From assembly GCF_001761485.1 (NCBI RefSeq), contig NC_090770.1, positions 2,046,001 to 2,110,000 on the forward strand: a DNA stretch of 64,000 nt. The letters are read 5' to 3'. This document shows, piece after piece, positions 62,665-64,000 of the stretch; positions within the stretch are counted from its first letter, which is position 1, and each line of letters starts with the position of its first letter. The notes under the pieces were generated by a model. It ran no database searches and was not told where the DNA came from. It saw nothing but the letters and a program-made list of their open reading frames with translations. Source of the stretch: Yarrowia lipolytica. Its lineage: Eukaryota; Ascomycota; Dipodascomycetes; Dipodascales. Position numbers and translations under genes: made by a program.

Positions 62665-62912
62665 AATATTTATATATAGATGGTTAATTTATTATTATGG
62701 TAATTATTTATATCAGTGGATTGTACAATATACAGTAAGCAGTAATTTGTTCGTTATATTGTTGCCCTTGCATTAATGCCATTTTTTCAGAACTCCGAAC
62801 ATGCAGATACGCATATTTAATGCACCTTAACACATGCACCCAATACAGCATTGAATGATGGTCAACTATTCTCTGTCTAGCTCTTGCGTTCAACACTACT
62901 CGTACAACGACC

Positions 62913-64000
62913 ATGAGAAGAGTCATCCTACAGCCTGGCTCCGACGCAGGTATCAAAGAATCTGTGTCTATTGAGCCAAATTTGCATTTCCGCACACTTG
63001 CTGAGTTCGACAGCTACTTCCAGGAGCTGTTTGAGAAGGCTCCACAGACCTTTAAGGGGTATGAGATGGCATTGACGGAAGGTTCTGAGCGGTGGACCCC
63101 TGTTGATGAGGCTGTGATTGGAAACTGGTTGTCGCTGAAAGCGGCAAACTCGGCCAAGTGGTATATTCGTCCTACCAATCAGATGAATTTCATCAGAGAC
63201 CATGTGGCCCATGAGAAGCTGGAGACGGTGACAGATTCGGTGGCCCAAATGCGTGCATACCTTGAGGAGGAGATCGACGAAATCAAGCAGCGGGCTGGTG
63301 AGGAGATTGCCGCTCTCAGGGGCGAGGTCTGGGCTCTAAAGTTGAAACTGGACACTCTGGAACAAGCCAAGAAGTCTCAGGCTTCAGAAGATCTTGATGT
63401 TATTGAAGAGGGGTTCTCCAAAGGTCTGGCACATTCATCTCCCAAGAAGACTTCTACCCCGAAACTGCAACTTGGCTCAGATGACGAACTGAAACCAGAG
63501 CTGTTCTCTACCTTTGTACAGTTCCGAGTGCCTACAGGGACGAAGAAAGCGTCTATCCCCAAACACGTCCATTCGTGCATTAGCAGCATGGACAGTGTCC
63601 CTGTAGTTTACGCCTTGACCTTGTCTGGTACATACGAGCCCTGCGAATACGTTAGCGAATTGCGTGATAAGATCTATCGAGAGCCAGAATGGGAGAGCTT
63701 TTGCATTGGTATTCACGAGGAAGACGAGCCGGTAAAACAGAGCATAAAAATTGTTACCCCCGCGTCTAAAGGACCTACAGCCAACCGAAGCTACGCGGCA
63801 GCTTCAGGAGGTTCTTCTAAGCCGTCAGTTGTGAAACATCCCAAGCCCTGGATTCCCAAACCCCTGGTCAAGACTGAAGAGAATTTTCCTTCTTTCCGAC
63901 AGGACGACCTTGACGATATCTGTGTCAAGACGGAAAAGATGACCTTTTCAGAGGAGTTTCTGGCAGCTCAGGGACCCCCCACGAGAAGTACCTCCTCTGC
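62913..64000 (+). CDS. unrecognised coiled-coil protein, N-terminal part (runs out of the window)
   Basis: Open from ATG at 62913 to the window end, 362 codons. Residues 1-90 look folded (RRVILQPGSDAG ... FHFRT-like ... WTPVDEAVIGNWLSLKAANSAKWYIRP) and could be a small ubiquitin-like or PB1-like domain. A coiled coil covers about 100-160 (MRAYLEEEIDEIKQR, EEIAALRGEVWALKLKLDTLEQAKK). A second possibly folded segment is at 190-275, then Pro/Lys-rich linkers containing IKIVTPASKGP. I do not recognise the family. It lies on the same strand as the preceding gene, 248 bases after its stop, and has no sign of an intron. Confidence 0.6.
   Translation, partial: MRRVILQPGSDAGIKESVSIEPNLHFRTLAEFDSYFQELFEKAPQTFKGYEMALTEGSERWTPVDEAVIGNWLSLKAANSAKWYIRPTNQMNFIRDHVAHEKLETVTDSVAQMRAYLEEEIDEIKQRAGEEIAALRGEVWALKLKLDTLEQAKKSQASEDLDVIEEGFSKGLAHSSPKKTSTPKLQLGSDDELKPELFSTFVQFRVPTGTKKASIPKHVHSCISSMDSVPVVYALTLSGTYEPCEYVSELRDKIYREPEWESFCIGIHEEDEPVKQSIKIVTPASKGPTANRSYAAASGGSSKPSVVKHPKPWIPKPLVKTEENFPSFRQDDLDDICVKTEKMTFSEEFLAAQGPPTRSTSS

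Overview
The window reads as nuclear DNA of a budding yeast, most likely Yarrowia lipolytica or a close relative. The reasons are: intron-poor genes; arginine codons dominated by CGA; spliceosomal introns that begin GTGAGT and carry a CTAAC branch site only a few bases from the terminal CAG; and long intergenic stretches full of GTAC-core motifs. The species call is inference. The gene content (Mbp1, Lsm4, Cdc27/Apc3, Bir1, Dph2, calcineurin B, Uga4-like permease) fits an ascomycete yeast. No tRNA, rRNA, CRISPR array, virus-like element or recognisable transposon was found.

Layout. 1-5 kb: C-terminus of an RNF10/Mag2-type ubiquitin ligase converging on a membrane-anchored short-chain dehydrogenase. 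5-14 kb: a GABA-permease-like transporter, a 3 kb gene-free stretch with a tandem repeat, then an ABCC/MRP-type ABC transporter. 14-19 kb: three forward genes, an ER FKBP and an NMN adenylyltransferase (each with one intron) and a two-BIR chromosomal passenger protein. 20-22.5 kb: an RRM plus Pumilio protein (Puf2/Jsn1 type) on the minus strand. 22.5-31.4 kb: gene-poor, holding only a small Ecl1-like zinc protein. 31-39 kb: Apc3/Cdc27, an MFS-type transporter with a previously separate first exon, and Lsm4 with an ATG-only first exon. 39-44 kb: Mbp1 (divergent from Lsm4), a LisH-WD40 protein assembled from three exons, and an NCBP3-like RNA-binding protein. 44-50 kb: gene-free DNA, then a LOV-PAS-PAS protein resembling White Collar-1 without its zinc finger. 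50-56 kb: small secreted protein, GH76 enzyme, aldo/keto reductase, four-helix membrane protein. 56-64 kb: Dph2 divergent from calcineurin B, a large nuclear protein that may belong to the Smc5/6 loader family, and the start of an unknown coiled-coil protein.

The genes do not form one pathway. Several touch the cell cycle and chromosomes (Bir1, Apc3, Mbp1, the possible Smc5/6 factor), and a pair of MCB elements, the site Mbp1-containing MBF binds, sits upstream of the last of these. RNA metabolism is represented by Puf, Lsm4 and NCBP3. The item most worth pursuing is the LOV protein: all residues expected for flavin photochemistry are present, so this yeast may have a blue-light receptor.

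Starts were chosen from real ATG codons, TATA boxes and splice signals. Six genes needed introns to be read correctly, counting the leader intron of the Puf gene.
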